Shown: positions 42,678 to 51,943 of the stretch, piece after piece
Position numbering within the stretch: the stretch's first letter is position 1
Layout of the letters: every line of letters begins with the position of its first letter
Source: Streptomyces venezuelae
Lineage (GTDB): Bacteria; Actinomycetota; Actinomycetes; Streptomycetales; Streptomycetaceae
Assembly (NCBI RefSeq): GCF_008642275.1
Contig: NZ_CP029189.1
Coordinates: forward strand, 3,416,001-3,480,000
Length of the DNA stretch: 64,000 nucleotides
Direction of reading: 5' to 3'
Notes under the pieces: model-generated
Databases searched by the model: none
The model's input: only the letters and a program-made list of their open reading frames with translations
Told to the model about the DNA's origin: nothing
Made by a program: the position numbers and the translations under genes

Positions 42678-43739
42678 TCACGCGTCCAGCGTGCACGGCA
42701 TCAGCAGGGAGAAGGCGTCCTCGGTGCCGGGCCGCCGGAGTACCAGCGGGGCCCTGGGGCCGACGTACTCCAGCGTCATGTCGTCCCCCACGGCGAGCGC
42801 GTCGAGGAGGAAGGCCGGGTTGACCCCGACCAGCTCCCCGGCGGAGCCGGAGCCGGAGCCCGGCCCGCTGCCGGGCTCGTGGGCCTCGTCGGCGACGGTC
42901 ACCGTGTCCGTCAGGACGAGGGCGCACCTCTCGCCTTCCTGCCCGGCCAGGCCCTGCCGCAGCGCCGGCACGTCCAGCGGGATACGGCGGCCCTCGGGCA
43001 GCCGCGTCAGGCGGCGGTAGTCGGGGAACTCCTCGCCCAGGCCCTGCCCGGCGACCCGGCGGCCCTGTGTCTCCAGTTCGATCCCGTCCCCGTCCACGGT
43101 GAGCAGGGCCGGGGAGTCGCCGGCCAGCAGGGCCCGCATGGCGTCCACGAGGGGGGTCGGCACGGTCAGCCGGACCCGCTCGCCGCCGTGGCCGGTGGTG
43201 GAGGTCCGGGCCACGGCCATCCGGTAGCGGTCGGTGGCCACGACGTGCAGGTCCGTCCCCTCCGCGTCGAAGAGGATTCCGCCGAGCACCGGCAGCTCGG
43301 GGTCGGTGCCGGCGGCGAAGCGTACGGAGTCCAGCGCGGCCGCGAGCTCCGCGGCGGGCACGGTCAGCCGGGCGGTCAGGGCGGTGGTGGGCATGGTGCT
43401 CTCCTTGTGTCCGAGTCGGGCGCGTACCGCGGAGAGCGCGCCGCGCGCATCGGCGAGCTCGCGTTCGAGCCGCCGCAGGTGCCCGTCCAGCAGCAGGGGC
43501 ACCAGGCCGGTGTCCCCGCCGGACCAGGCCGCCAGGACCAGCCGGACGTCGGCGAGCGGCATCCCCGCCTGGCGGAGCCGGGCCAGCAGCCGGGCCTCGT
43601 CGAGCTGTTCGGGCGCGTACCAGCGGTACCCGGTCGCCGGATCGACCCGGGCGGGAGGCAGGACGCCCGCGCGGTCGTAGAAGCGCAGCGCGCTCACGCC
43701 CAGCCCGCTGTCGCGGCCCATCTCGCCAATGCTGTGCAT
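42678..43739 (-). CDS. MerR regulator fused to DNA sliding-clamp domains
   Basis: Protein of 353 residues. Residues 1-70 are a MerR HTH (SIGEMGRDSGLGVSALRFYDRA, GYRWYAPEQLDEARLLARLR), followed by a short coiled coil to about 112. From 116 on it matches domains 2 and 3 of the DNA polymerase III beta subunit. LPVLGGILFDAEG plus VVATDRYRMAVAR is the domain 2 signature. GEEFPDYRRL matches its end. VNPAFLLDALAVGD and FSLLMPCTLDA match domain 3. Domain 1 is absent. The start is ATG 43739 (GGAGAGCGAG upstream); GTG 43751 adds four residues. The role is unknown. Convergent with the LacI gene, divergent from the protease. Confidence 0.9.
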   Translation of the reverse strand: MHSIGEMGRDSGLGVSALRFYDRAGVLPPARVDPATGYRWYAPEQLDEARLLARLRQAGMPLADVRLVLAAWSGGDTGLVPLLLDGHLRRLERELADARGALSAVRARLGHKESTMPTTALTARLTVPAAELAAALDSVRFAAGTDPELPVLGGILFDAEGTDLHVVATDRYRMAVARTSTTGHGGERVRLTVPTPLVDAMRALLAGDSPALLTVDGDGIELETQGRRVAGQGLGEEFPDYRRLTRLPEGRRIPLDVPALRQGLAGQEGERCALVLTDTVTVADEAHEPGSGPGSGSGSAGELVGVNPAFLLDALAVGDDMTLEYVGPRAPLVLRRPGTEDAFSLLMPCTLDA

Positions 43740-43880
43740 CTCGCTCTCCACACCCGTGACTCTGGGACCTCCACCAGGTCGAGGGTCAAGGCCGGTTCTC
43801 GTATCGGTCGCGGACGGTTCTGTCGGGCTTCTCAGGCCTGACTCAGGAAGCTCTCATGATCTCCGGTCAGAGTCGGTGAC

Positions 43881-45107
43881 ATGACCGACAGCTTCCGCCG
43901 CGAAGGCGAGTACCCGCAGGAGAACAGCCCGGCCCAGCACGCGCCGTTCGGCGCGTACCCCGCGGCCGGCGCAGGGGCGGCGGCCTACCCGCCGCCGCCC
44001 TCGTACCCGCCCGCCGCCCCCGGGTGGCACGAGGCGCACCAGCCGCAGCCGCAGGTCATCCGGGGCGAGACGGTCCCGGCGGGCGAGGGCGGCGCGGGCG
44101 GGAACGGCGGGTACGAGGGCGGCGGCCCTCACGGTCCCGCCCACGCCGCGGCACCCGCACCCGCACCCCGTGCCAAGCGGCCCGTCGCGCTGCTGGCCGC
44201 CGTGGCGCTGGCCGCGGCCCTGGTCGGCGGCGGCACCGCGGCCGCCGTCGGACAGCTGATGGACCGGCAGGCGGGCAGCACCGGCGGGGTCGACGGCACC
44301 ACCGTCTCGCAGTCCAGCTCGGGCACCGTCGCCGGAGTCGCCGAGCAGGTCAGCCCCTCGGTCGTCCGGATCGACGTCCGCACCGGCTCCGGCCAGGGCA
44401 CCGGCTCCGGGATCGTCCTCACCGCCGACGGCGAGATCGTCACCAACAACCACGTGGTGAGCGGCGCCGCCGAGATCCAGGTGACGATGAGCGACGGCAA
44501 GAAGTACGCCGCCAAGACCGTGGGCACCGACCCCGACAAGGACCTGGCCCTGATCAAGCTCCAGGGCGCCTCCGGGCTGAAGCCCGCCGTGCTCGGCGGG
44601 TCCGGCGGCGTGAAGGTCGGCGACCAGGTCGTCGCCATCGGCTCGCCCGACGGCCTCACCGGCACCGTCACCAGCGGCATCGTCTCCGCGCTGAACCGCG
44701 AGGTGAAGGTGCCGAAGTCGGAGCAGCAGGCCCCGCGGAGCCGGCAGCAGGGCGAGGACGGCTGGCCGTTCTCCTTCGGCGGCCGCCAGTTCAACGGGGA
44801 CACCGGCTCCGACACCACCTCGTACAAGGCCCTCCAGACGGACGCCTCCCTCAACCCCGGCAACTCCGGCGGTGCCCTCGTCGACATGAACGGCCGGATC
44901 GTGGGCATGCCCTCGGCGATCTACTCCCCCGCCTCCGGCAACTCCGCCGCCGGCAGCGTCGGCCTCGGCTTCGCCATCCCGGTCGACACGATCAAGGCCG
45001 ACCTGGACTCCCTGCGCAAGGGCGGCCCCGGCGGCACCGGCTCCTCCGACACGGGACCGGGATCCGGCTCCGGATCCGCCGCAAACGGCTTCGGCACCAG
45101 CTTCTGA
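43881..45107 (+). CDS. HtrA-like trypsin-type serine protease, membrane anchored
   Basis: Protein of 408 residues. A Pro/Ala/Tyr-rich cytoplasmic start of about 95 residues precedes one membrane helix (VALLAAVALAAALVGGGTAA). The protease domain outside carries the triad H191 (VTNNHVV), D221 (DKDLALIKL) and S329 (NPGNSGGALVD). There is no PDZ domain; a Gly/Ser tail ends the protein. It is followed at 75 bp by a two-component system, so its expression may be sensed by that pair. Cell-envelope protein quality control is the family role. Confidence 0.92.
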   Translation: MTDSFRREGEYPQENSPAQHAPFGAYPAAGAGAAAYPPPPSYPPAAPGWHEAHQPQPQVIRGETVPAGEGGAGGNGGYEGGGPHGPAHAAAPAPAPRAKRPVALLAAVALAAALVGGGTAAAVGQLMDRQAGSTGGVDGTTVSQSSSGTVAGVAEQVSPSVVRIDVRTGSGQGTGSGIVLTADGEIVTNNHVVSGAAEIQVTMSDGKKYAAKTVGTDPDKDLALIKLQGASGLKPAVLGGSGGVKVGDQVVAIGSPDGLTGTVTSGIVSALNREVKVPKSEQQAPRSRQQGEDGWPFSFGGRQFNGDTGSDTTSYKALQTDASLNPGNSGGALVDMNGRIVGMPSAIYSPASGNSAAGSVGLGFAIPVDTIKADLDSLRKGGPGGTGSSDTGPGSGSGSAANGFGTSF

Positions 45108-45182
45108 CCCGCCCGTGCGAGGCTGGAGGCGCCGTCACGTGCCGCACCCCACGGCCGACCACCACCCCTGGGAGATCCATCC

Positions 45183-45914
45183 ATGAACCCCGCCGAAGGC
45201 GAAGCGCGGATCCTCGTCGTCGACGACGAACCGGCCGTACGCGAGGCCCTGCGCCGCAGTCTCGCCTTCGAGGGGTACGCCGTGCAGACCGCCGTCGACG
45301 GGCTCGACGCCCTCGACAAGGCGGCCTCCTACTCCCCCGACCTGATCGTCCTGGACATCCAGATGCCCCGGATGGACGGACTGACGGCCGCCCGGCGGCT
45401 GCGGGCCTCCGGCAGCGTCACCCCGATCCTGATGCTCACCGCCCGCGACACCGTCGGCGACCGCGTCACCGGCCTCGACGCGGGCGCCGACGACTACCTC
45501 GTCAAGCCCTTCGAGCTCGACGAGCTCTTCGCCCGCGTCCGCGCCCTGCTGCGCCGCAGCTCCTACGCCGCCCCGCAGAGCCCCGGCGAGAGCCACGAGG
45601 AGGCGCTGACCTTCGGCGACCTCCGCATGGACCTCGTGACCCGCGAGGTCACCCGGGCCGGGCGGCCGGTGGAGCTGACCCGGACCGAGTTCACGCTGCT
45701 GGAGATGTTCCTCGCGCACCCGCGCCAGGTCCTGACCCGCGAGCAGATCCTCAAGACCGTCTGGGGCTTCGACTTCGAGCCCAGCTCCAACTCCCTGGAC
45801 GTGTACGTGATGTACCTGCGCCGCAAGACCGAGGCCGGCGGCGAGCCGCGCCTGGTCCACACCGTGCGCGGGGTCGGCTACGCCCTGCGCGCCGGCGAGA
45901 GCGGGCCCGAGTGA
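45183..45914 (+). CDS. OmpR-type response regulator
   Basis: Protein of 243 residues. The receiver ([14 protein letters not shown]58 in [13 protein letters not shown], Lys in [11 protein letters not shown]) is followed by a winged-helix domain that ends [12 protein letters not shown]. It overlaps the sensor kinase by 4 bp (GTGA). The regulated genes are not evident, but the protease just upstream is a candidate. A GGGAG site 9 nt before the ATG supports the start. Confidence 0.93.
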   Translation: MNPAEGEARILVVDDEPAVREALRRSLAFEGYAVQTAVDGLDALDKAASYSPDLIVLDIQMPRMDGLTAARRLRASGSVTPILMLTARDTVGDRVTGLDAGADDYLVKPFELDELFARVRALLRRSSYAAPQSPGESHEEALTFGDLRMDLVTREVTRAGRPVELTRTEFTLLEMFLAHPRQVLTREQILKTVWGFDFEPSSNSLDVYVMYLRRKTEAGGEPRLVHTVRGVGYALRAGESGPE

Positions 45915-47353
45915 GCCCGACGGCCAGATTCCGCGCGCTGCCGCTGCGCTCCCGCCTCGCCCTGCTGGTCACGGTGGCGGTGGCGCTCGCGGTGGCCACG
46001 GTGTCGGGGGTGTCCTGGGTGATGGTGCGCGCCGAACTCGGCAACCAGCTGAACCAGTCCCTGATGTCCACCAACCCGACCACGCAGGTCCTGGACCGGC
46101 TCAGCCAGGGCTGTCCGCCGCGTCCCGCGGCACAGGTCCAGCAGGACATCGCCGAGAAACTGAACGCGACCGTCCAGATCGTCACCGCGGACGGCAGCCA
46201 CTGCTGGGTGAGCGGGCAGACCGATCTGCCGGTCACCGCTGCGGACAAGGAGGTCGCGGCGGGCAGGAAGCCCAAGGTCCTGCACGACGCGACGACCGAC
46301 AACGGCGTCGCGATGCGCGTCTACACCTTCGCGGCACAGACCCGGCCCGGCGGGCCGATCTTCGCGGTCTCGGTGGCCCGGCCGCTGGCCGACGTCGACA
46401 AGCCGCTGTCCACCCTGGCCTGGGTGCTGCTGCTGGTTTCCGCCCTCGGGATCGCCGGCGCGGGCGCGGCCGGCCTGTGGGTGGCCCGTACGGGGCTGCA
46501 GCCGGTCGACGAACTGACCGACGCCGTCGAGCACATCGCCCGGACCGAGGACCTGACCGTCCGGATCCCCGACGAGGGCGACGACGAGATCGCCCGCCTT
46601 TCGCGGTCCTTCAACTCGATGACGGCGGCCCTCGCCTCCTCCCAGGAGCGGCAGGCCCAGCTGATCGCGGACGCCGGGCACGAGCTGCGCACCCCGCTGA
46701 CCTCGCTGCGCACCAACATCGAGCTGCTCGCCCGCAGTGAGGAGACCGGCCGGGCCATCCCGCCCGACGACCGGCGGGAGCTGCTGGCCTCGGTCAAGGC
46801 GCAGATGACGGAGCTGGCCTCGCTGATCGGCGACCTGCAGGAGCTGTCCCGGCCGGACGCGGCCTCGCCCGGCCCGCTCGGGGTGGTCGCCCTGCACGAG
46901 ATCGCCGGGACCGCGCTGTCCCGGGTCCGGCTGCGCGGACCGGAGCTCCGCTTCGACTCGGACCTGGGGCCCTGGTACGTACGCGGTGAGGCGGCGGCGC
47001 TGGAGCGGGCCGTGGTCAACGTGCTGGACAACGCGGTGAAGTTCAGCCCGCCCGGCGGCACGGTCTCGGTGACGCTGCGGGCGGGCGAGCTGACCGTACG
47101 GGACCACGGCCCGGGCATCCCGGCCGAGGACCTGCCGTACGTCTTCGAGCGGTTCTGGCGGTCCGAGTCGGCCCGCGCCCTGCCCGGCAGCGGGCTGGGC
47201 CTGTCGATCGTGGCCCGTACGGCGGCGCGGTCGGGCGGCAGCGCCGAGCTGCGGGCGGCGGCGGACGGCGGGCCGGGCACGGAGGCGGTGCTCCGGATCC
47301 CGGGGGCGCCTACCCCGCCGCCGTCCGATCCGTCAGTTGTGCCGGATCAGTGA
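45911..47353 (+). CDS. Two-component sensor histidine kinase
   Basis: Protein of 480 residues. Two membrane segments (about 12-35 and 160-185) bracket an outside sensor loop of about 120 residues. Then HAMP, HisKA with H257 in [13 protein letters not shown], and HATPase ([36 protein letters not shown]). The sensor loop has two Cys (QGCPPRP and SHCWVSG), which could form a redox-responsive disulphide. The last 21 bp overlap the antisense end of the convergent PLC-like gene. Confidence 0.92.
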   Translation: MSPTARFRALPLRSRLALLVTVAVALAVATVSGVSWVMVRAELGNQLNQSLMSTNPTTQVLDRLSQGCPPRPAAQVQQDIAEKLNATVQIVTADGSHCWVSGQTDLPVTAADKEVAAGRKPKVLHDATTDNGVAMRVYTFAAQTRPGGPIFAVSVARPLADVDKPLSTLAWVLLLVSALGIAGAGAAGLWVARTGLQPVDELTDAVEHIARTEDLTVRIPDEGDDEIARLSRSFNSMTAALASSQERQAQLIADAGHELRTPLTSLRTNIELLARSEETGRAIPPDDRRELLASVKAQMTELASLIGDLQELSRPDAASPGPLGVVALHEIAGTALSRVRLRGPELRFDSDLGPWYVRGEAAALERAVVNVLDNAVKFSPPGGTVSVTLRAGELTVRDHGPGIPAEDLPYVFERFWRSESARALPGSGLGLSIVARTAARSGGSAELRAAADGGPGTEAVLRIPGAPTPPPSDPSVVPDQ

Positions 47354-48307
47354 GGCGACCAGGCCGGAGCGGGTGTTCGGGAAGTCCATCGGGACGATGC
47401 CGAGCCCGGTCCGGCCCGACATCTCCCCGCCGTCGACGAAGCCGTGGACCTGCGGGTTGAGCCGGTCGGAGTTCCAGCGCGGCGGCATGTACGCCGCGGT
47501 GCTGACGTAGTTGACGAAGAGCTTGCCGGGCTGGGCGACGGCCTTGCGGAAGTGGTTCTCGATCCGGCCGCGCTTGGCGAAGGGCTCGGTGTTGTAGTCG
47601 TCCTGGATGTCGAAGACGTTGCCGTCGCCGTAGCGCAGGCCCGGCAGGCCGCCGTTGTCGGCGAGCAGGACGACCTTGCCGCGGGCCTGTCCGAGGGAGG
47701 GCAGGGTGTCGGCGATCCGGAACAGGGGCCGCCAGCCGCGGTGGTCCAGGTAGTCGTCGAAGACGGCGCGGAAGGTGGCGTCGCTCTCGCCCGAGTACTC
47801 CTGCTTGACGCGCATCAGGACGGTCTCGGAGGGGTGTGCGGCGAGGAAGTTCCAGCAGGCGACGAGGACGTCCCCGAACATCAGGTCCTGGAAGAAGGCC
47901 GCGTGGTGGATGGCGAAGGAGCCGCCCGTGACCCGGCAGCGGACGTCGAGGAAGCGGATTCCGGAGTCGAGCTGCTGGGCGATCGAGGTGTTCTGGCAGG
48001 CGACGTAGAGGCCGCCCTTGGTGGCGCCGGAGTCGTGGGTGCCGGGGATGGTCATGCGCTGGAGGGCGGTGGAGTCGCCGAGGCCGGCCATCCAGTCCTG
48101 GGTGCCGAGGGCCGCCGCGGCGGCCGGGGCGGATGCGGCGGCGAGTCCGGCGACCGCTCCCGCGGCCAGCGCTCCGGCCAGGAAGGCGCGGCGGCCCATG
48201 CCCGTACCCGTGCTCGTGCCCGTGTCTGTGCCCGTGCTCGCGCCGGTGATCCCGGTCGTTCTCGTGCTCGTGCCGGTGACCCCGCCCGCGCTCGTGACCG
48301 TACCCAT
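47333..48307 (-). CDS. PI-PLC-like phosphodiesterase, Tat-exported
   Basis: Protein of 324 residues. Residues 1-36 are a Thr/Gly/Ser-rich stretch (TSTGTGMGRR end) from a GT microsatellite. Then a twin-arginine signal, MGRRAFLAGALAAGAVAGLA. The mature enzyme has the X-box: MTIPGTHDSGAT (first catalytic His) and FAIHHAAFFQDLMFG (second His). Family members hydrolyse phosphatidylinositol without calcium. The start is ATG 48307 with AAGGGG upstream; ATG 48199 would remove the Thr/Gly region. The stop overlaps the kinase gene on the other strand. Confidence 0.85.
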   Translation of the reverse strand: MGTVTSAGGVTGTSTRTTGITGASTGTDTGTSTGTGMGRRAFLAGALAAGAVAGLAAASAPAAAAALGTQDWMAGLGDSTALQRMTIPGTHDSGATKGGLYVACQNTSIAQQLDSGIRFLDVRCRVTGGSFAIHHAAFFQDLMFGDVLVACWNFLAAHPSETVLMRVKQEYSGESDATFRAVFDDYLDHRGWRPLFRIADTLPSLGQARGKVVLLADNGGLPGLRYGDGNVFDIQDDYNTEPFAKRGRIENHFRKAVAQPGKLFVNYVSTAAYMPPRWNSDRLNPQVHGFVDGGEMSGRTGLGIVPMDFPNTRSGLVASLIRHN

Positions 48308-48382
48308 GCCCGCCCCTTCGCCGACCCGGTGATGGCCGGATTATGGCGTGGACACGTCACAGTTTCTACCCGTCGGTAGTGG

Positions 48383-48952
48383 TCAGTCTTCGAGCAGCCC
48401 GACCATCTCCCGCAGCCCCCGGAGCAGCTCCCCGCCGTCCGGCGCCTGCTCCGGATCGGTCAGGGTCTGCACCATCACCCCGCTCAGCAGCGCGATGTGC
48501 ATCGAGCCGAGGGCGCGTACGTCGGCCTCCGACACCTCGGCCTCCGGCACCCCGCGCAGCGCCGCGGCCACCATCCGGCGGTTGCGGCGCTGCCCCTCGG
48601 CCAGGATCGCCAGCAGCTCGGGCGAGGACTGGGCGTGCACGAAGGCCTCCACGGAGGCCAGCCACAGCCACCGCGTCTCACCGAAGTCCCGGATCTTGCG
48701 GTCCCAGGTGTCGGCGTACCGCTCTCCCGCGGTCTCACCCTGCCCGGTCAGCCGGCCGGAGCCCGCGGCCCACTCCTCCATCGCGGCGAACAGCGCCTGG
48801 TTGAGCAGGGCCTCCCGCGATCCGAAGTGGTAGCCGATCGCGGCCATGCTCACGTCCGCGGCCGTGGCGACGTCGCGCACGGTCGTGCGCAGATAGCCCT
48901 TCTCCTCCAGGCAGCGCCGGGCTCCGGCCAGCAGGTCCTCGCGATTTCCCAT
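48383..48952 (-). CDS. TetR family transcriptional regulator
   Basis: Protein of 189 residues. The N-terminal HTH (TVRDVATAADVSMAAIGYHFGSR) is typical TetR; the rest is an unknown ligand domain. Divergent from the alpha/beta hydrolase gene with a 16-bp inverted repeat between, so it probably represses itself and the hydrolase. Confidence 0.92.
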   Translation of the reverse strand: MGNREDLLAGARRCLEEKGYLRTTVRDVATAADVSMAAIGYHFGSREALLNQALFAAMEEWAAGSGRLTGQGETAGERYADTWDRKIRDFGETRWLWLASVEAFVHAQSSPELLAILAEGQRRNRRMVAAALRGVPEAEVSEADVRALGSMHIALLSGVMVQTLTDPEQAPDGGELLRGLREMVGLLED

Positions 48953-48976
48953 GCCGGGATCGTATCCACCGACTTA

Positions 48977-49018
48977 TTGGGCAAGCGCGCAAGACAAACG
49001 TATTGCGCGCTTGCCCAA
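48977..49018. promoter_or_regulatory. TetR operator between regulator and hydrolase
   Basis: A perfect 16-bp inverted repeat, TTGGGCAAGCGCGCAA (48977-48992) with its complement (49003-49018), around a 10-nt spacer. It sits in the 121-bp divergent gap. Confidence 0.85.
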
Positions 49019-49073
49019 ATCCTGGCAGGCTGCGGTCAACGGATGATCCACAGGCCTACGGGAGGCACACGCC

Positions 49074-49856
49074 ATGCGCCACGAGCTGAAGATCGACGAC
49101 CGGACCCTCTCCTACCTGGACTTCGGCGGCCCCGGCCGCCCGCTCCTCGCCCTCCACGGCGGCATGTCCGAAGCCCTCGCCTTCACCGGCCTCGCCGAAG
49201 CCCTCGGCGACAGCCGGCGGGTCATCGCCCCCGACCAGCGCGGCCACGGGGACTCCGACCGCGCACCCGACTACCACCGCGAGGGCTACGTCTCCGACGC
49301 CGTCGCCCTCCTCGACCACCTGGGCCTGGACGCCCCCGTCGACCTCCTCGGCTACTCCCTCGGCGGACTCAACGCCTACCACCTGGCCGCCGCCCACCCC
49401 GACCGGATCTCGGCACTCGTCGGCGTCGACGCCACCGTCGAGATCCGCATTCCCGACGGGCCGAACTGGTTCGACTTCCTCGGCGGCCTCCCCTACACCG
49501 CCCCCACCCGCGAGGAACTCCTCGCCGCCGCCGGACCCGCCGCACCCTTCGTCGCCGACGGACTGCGCCCCCTGCCCGACGGCACCGGCTGGCGCCTGGC
49601 CCACCACCCGCAGGACATGCTCGACTCCATCCACGCCTGCGCCGGCGACCACTGGGACACCTGGCTCGCGAGCACCTGCCCCGCCCTGCTGATCCACGGC
49701 ACCCGCAGCCAGGCACTCAGGCAGCCCGTCGCCGACGCGATGACCGCCCGGCGACCGAAGACCTCGTACACCCCCCTCGACGGCGACCACTTCGTGCCGT
49801 TCACGGACCCGGACGGGTTCCACACGGCCGTCAGGACCTTCCTCGCAAGCCTCTGA
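49074..49856 (+). CDS. Alpha/beta hydrolase
   Basis: Protein of 260 residues. The nucleophile elbow GYSLGGLNAYH holds the catalytic Ser, HGGMSEALAF and DQRGHGDSDRA form the oxyanion side, and GDHFVPF carries the catalytic His. The cap region is short. Probably an esterase or lactonase acting on a small molecule that may also be the TetR ligand. Start MRHELKIDDRT at 49074, a weak site only. Confidence 0.88.
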   Translation: MRHELKIDDRTLSYLDFGGPGRPLLALHGGMSEALAFTGLAEALGDSRRVIAPDQRGHGDSDRAPDYHREGYVSDAVALLDHLGLDAPVDLLGYSLGGLNAYHLAAAHPDRISALVGVDATVEIRIPDGPNWFDFLGGLPYTAPTREELLAAAGPAAPFVADGLRPLPDGTGWRLAHHPQDMLDSIHACAGDHWDTWLASTCPALLIHGTRSQALRQPVADAMTARRPKTSYTPLDGDHFVPFTDPDGFHTAVRTFLASL

Positions 49857-49897
49857 CCCGCGACGGTCCCCGCGCCACGGGGGTGCACGGGGAAACG

Positions 49898-49937
49898 CCG
49901 AAGGGGCGGCGGGCCGACCGGCCCACCGCCCCTTCGG
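49898..49937. terminator. Bidirectional terminator
   Basis: A stem of about 18 bp (CCGAAGGGGCGG with its complement, then GGGCC/GGCCC) separates the hydrolase and the convergent 5'-nucleotidase. Confidence 0.75.
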
Positions 49938-49956
49938 GCGCGCTGCGTGCGGGGGG

Positions 49957-51774
49957 TTACTTGACGACGGTGATGCGGTTCGCCGCCGGCGGGGCGATCG
50001 GAGCCGCCGCCGAGGAGTTCTTCGTCAGGTAGGCGTTGAAGCAGTCCAGGTCGGACGCGCCCACCAGCTTGTTCTTGTGCTCCTTCAGGACGGTGAAGCC
50101 GTCACCGCCGCCCGCGAGGAACTCGTTCATCGCGACCCGGTAGGTCTTGGCGGGGTCGAGCGGCACACCGTTCAGCTTCACCGAGTCCACGACGATGCGG
50201 TCCACGCCCGCCTTGGTCATGTCCAGGGTGTACGTGAAGCCCTTCGACACCTGCAGGATCTTCGGGTTCGGGCCGTTGACCGGACCGCTGACCTGCTGCT
50301 GCAGCGCGGTGATCAGCTGCGCGCCGGTCAGGTCCACGATGTTCATCATGTTGGTGAACGGCTGGACCGTGAAGGACTCGCCGTACGTCACCACACCGTC
50401 GCCCTCGTCACCCGAGGCCTTGTACGCGAGGTCCGAACGGATACCGCCCGGGTTCATGATCGCCAGCTGTGCACCGCCCTTGTCCGCCGGGGCGAGCGCC
50501 TCCAGCTGGGCGTCGGCGATCAGGTCGCCGAGCGGCTTCTCGGGCGCCTCGCTGCCGCGGCCGGGGATGTCGGCCGAGATGAAGCCCTGCGGACGGTTGG
50601 CGATCGGGGCCGCCAGCGCCTTCCAGCGGTCGATCAGCTCGGTCATGTCCGGAGCCTTCGGCTGCTCCCGGCCCACGATCTTGTTCACCGGCTTCGGCGA
50701 GGTGACCGGCGTACGGACGATGTCCTTGGTCTGCCGGTCGTAGGTGAGGGTGGTGTCGGTGAACAGGCGGCCGATGGAGGCGGCCGAGGTCACCGTGCGC
50801 GGGTTGCCCGCCGGGTCCGGGATGTTGCAGGCGTAGGCCTGGTGCGTGTGGCCGGTGACCAGCGCGTCGACCTTGGCGTCCACGTTCTTGGCGATGTCCA
50901 CGATCGCGCCCGAGATGCCGGCTCCGGCACCCGGGACGTCGCAGTCGTAGTTGTACGCGCCGTTGGCGGGCAGACCGCCCTCGTGGATCAGCGCGACGAT
51001 CGACTTCACGCCCTGCTTGTTCAGCTCGGCGGCGTACTTGTTGATCGTCTCGATCTCGTCGCCGAACTTGAGGCCCTTGACGCCCTCGGCGGTCACGACG
51101 TCCGGAGTGCCCTCCAGGGTGACGCCGATGAAGCCGATCTTCACGTCCCCCTTCTTCCAGATGTACGTGGGCGACATCAGCGGACGCTTGGTCTTCTCGT
51201 CCGTGACGTTGGCCGCGAGGTACTGGAATTCGGCGCCGGTGAACTCCTTGCCGTACTCGAAGCAGCCCTCGACCGGGTGGCAGCCGCCGTAACCCATGCG
51301 GCGCAGCTCGGTCTTGCCCTCGTCGAACTCGTGGTTGCCGACGCTGGAGACGTCCAGGCCGATCTTGTTCAGCGCCTCGATGCTCGGCTCGTCGTGGAAG
51401 AGCCCGGACAGCATCGGGCTGCCGCCGATCATGTCACCGGCCGCGGCCGTGACCGAGTACTCGTGGCCCTTGCGGGCCTCGCGCAGGCTGGTCGCGAGGT
51501 ACTCGACACCGCCCGCCGGTATGGCCTTCGTGGTGCCGTCGGCCTGACGCTCGGTCACGGTGCCGGAGGAACCCTGCGGGGGCTCCAGGGTGCCGTGGAA
51601 GTCGTTGAACGACAGCATCTGCACATCGACGGTCCGGCTCTTGGCCGCACCGCCACCACTCGCGGCACCGGCCGGCAGTGCGGCGGCGACCATGGCCCCG
51701 GCCCCGGCCGTGACGGCGAGGGCGGTGAGGGTCAACCGGCGGGTTCGAAGGTGCCGTTGTGGCGTCGCTGACAT
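49957..51774 (-). CDS. Secreted 5'-nucleotidase / cyclic phosphodiesterase
   Basis: Protein of 605 residues. A signal peptide (RLTLTALAVTAGAGAMVAA, end ALPAGAAS) precedes the metallophosphatase domain: LSFNDFHGTLEP, GDMIGGSP, VGNHEFDEG, VALIHEGG and GHTHQAY bind two metals. The C-terminal 5'-nucleotidase domain (GGIRSDL, NMMNIVDLTG) binds substrate. It should release phosphate from nucleotides outside the cell, which suits the phosphate genes nearby. No PHO box is seen in the 169-bp gap upstream. Confidence 0.92.
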   Translation of the reverse strand: MSATPQRHLRTRRLTLTALAVTAGAGAMVAAALPAGAASGGGAAKSRTVDVQMLSFNDFHGTLEPPQGSSGTVTERQADGTTKAIPAGGVEYLATSLREARKGHEYSVTAAAGDMIGGSPMLSGLFHDEPSIEALNKIGLDVSSVGNHEFDEGKTELRRMGYGGCHPVEGCFEYGKEFTGAEFQYLAANVTDEKTKRPLMSPTYIWKKGDVKIGFIGVTLEGTPDVVTAEGVKGLKFGDEIETINKYAAELNKQGVKSIVALIHEGGLPANGAYNYDCDVPGAGAGISGAIVDIAKNVDAKVDALVTGHTHQAYACNIPDPAGNPRTVTSAASIGRLFTDTTLTYDRQTKDIVRTPVTSPKPVNKIVGREQPKAPDMTELIDRWKALAAPIANRPQGFISADIPGRGSEAPEKPLGDLIADAQLEALAPADKGGAQLAIMNPGGIRSDLAYKASGDEGDGVVTYGESFTVQPFTNMMNIVDLTGAQLITALQQQVSGPVNGPNPKILQVSKGFTYTLDMTKAGVDRIVVDSVKLNGVPLDPAKTYRVAMNEFLAGGGDGFTVLKEHKNKLVGASDLDCFNAYLTKNSSAAAPIAPPAANRITVVK

Positions 51775-51931
51775 TAAATCCCCTTATCTGACAGCGGAGG
51801 GACGTGGGAGGTCCGCCGAAGCCTATGGTCAACGCGCGTAGCTCTACCAGGGGGTAGGGGTATCGCGTTGGTTACGCGCAGAAGAAGGACCGACCTCGCG
51901 CCCGCACTCCGCCCGTCACCCGCGGCGGTCG

Positions 51932-51937
51932 TAGGCT
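51932..51937 (+). promoter_or_regulatory. -10 box of leaderless mshD
   Basis: TAGGCT lies 6 nt before the ATG at 51944, with no ribosome site. Confidence 0.5.
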
Positions 51938-51943
51938 CGTCCC

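Noticed and set aside
44024..47353. Continuous + strand frame of 1109 aa over three genes
   Set aside because: Its first part is an out-of-frame shadow of the protease and response regulator; only the end is real, as the histidine kinase starting at 45911.
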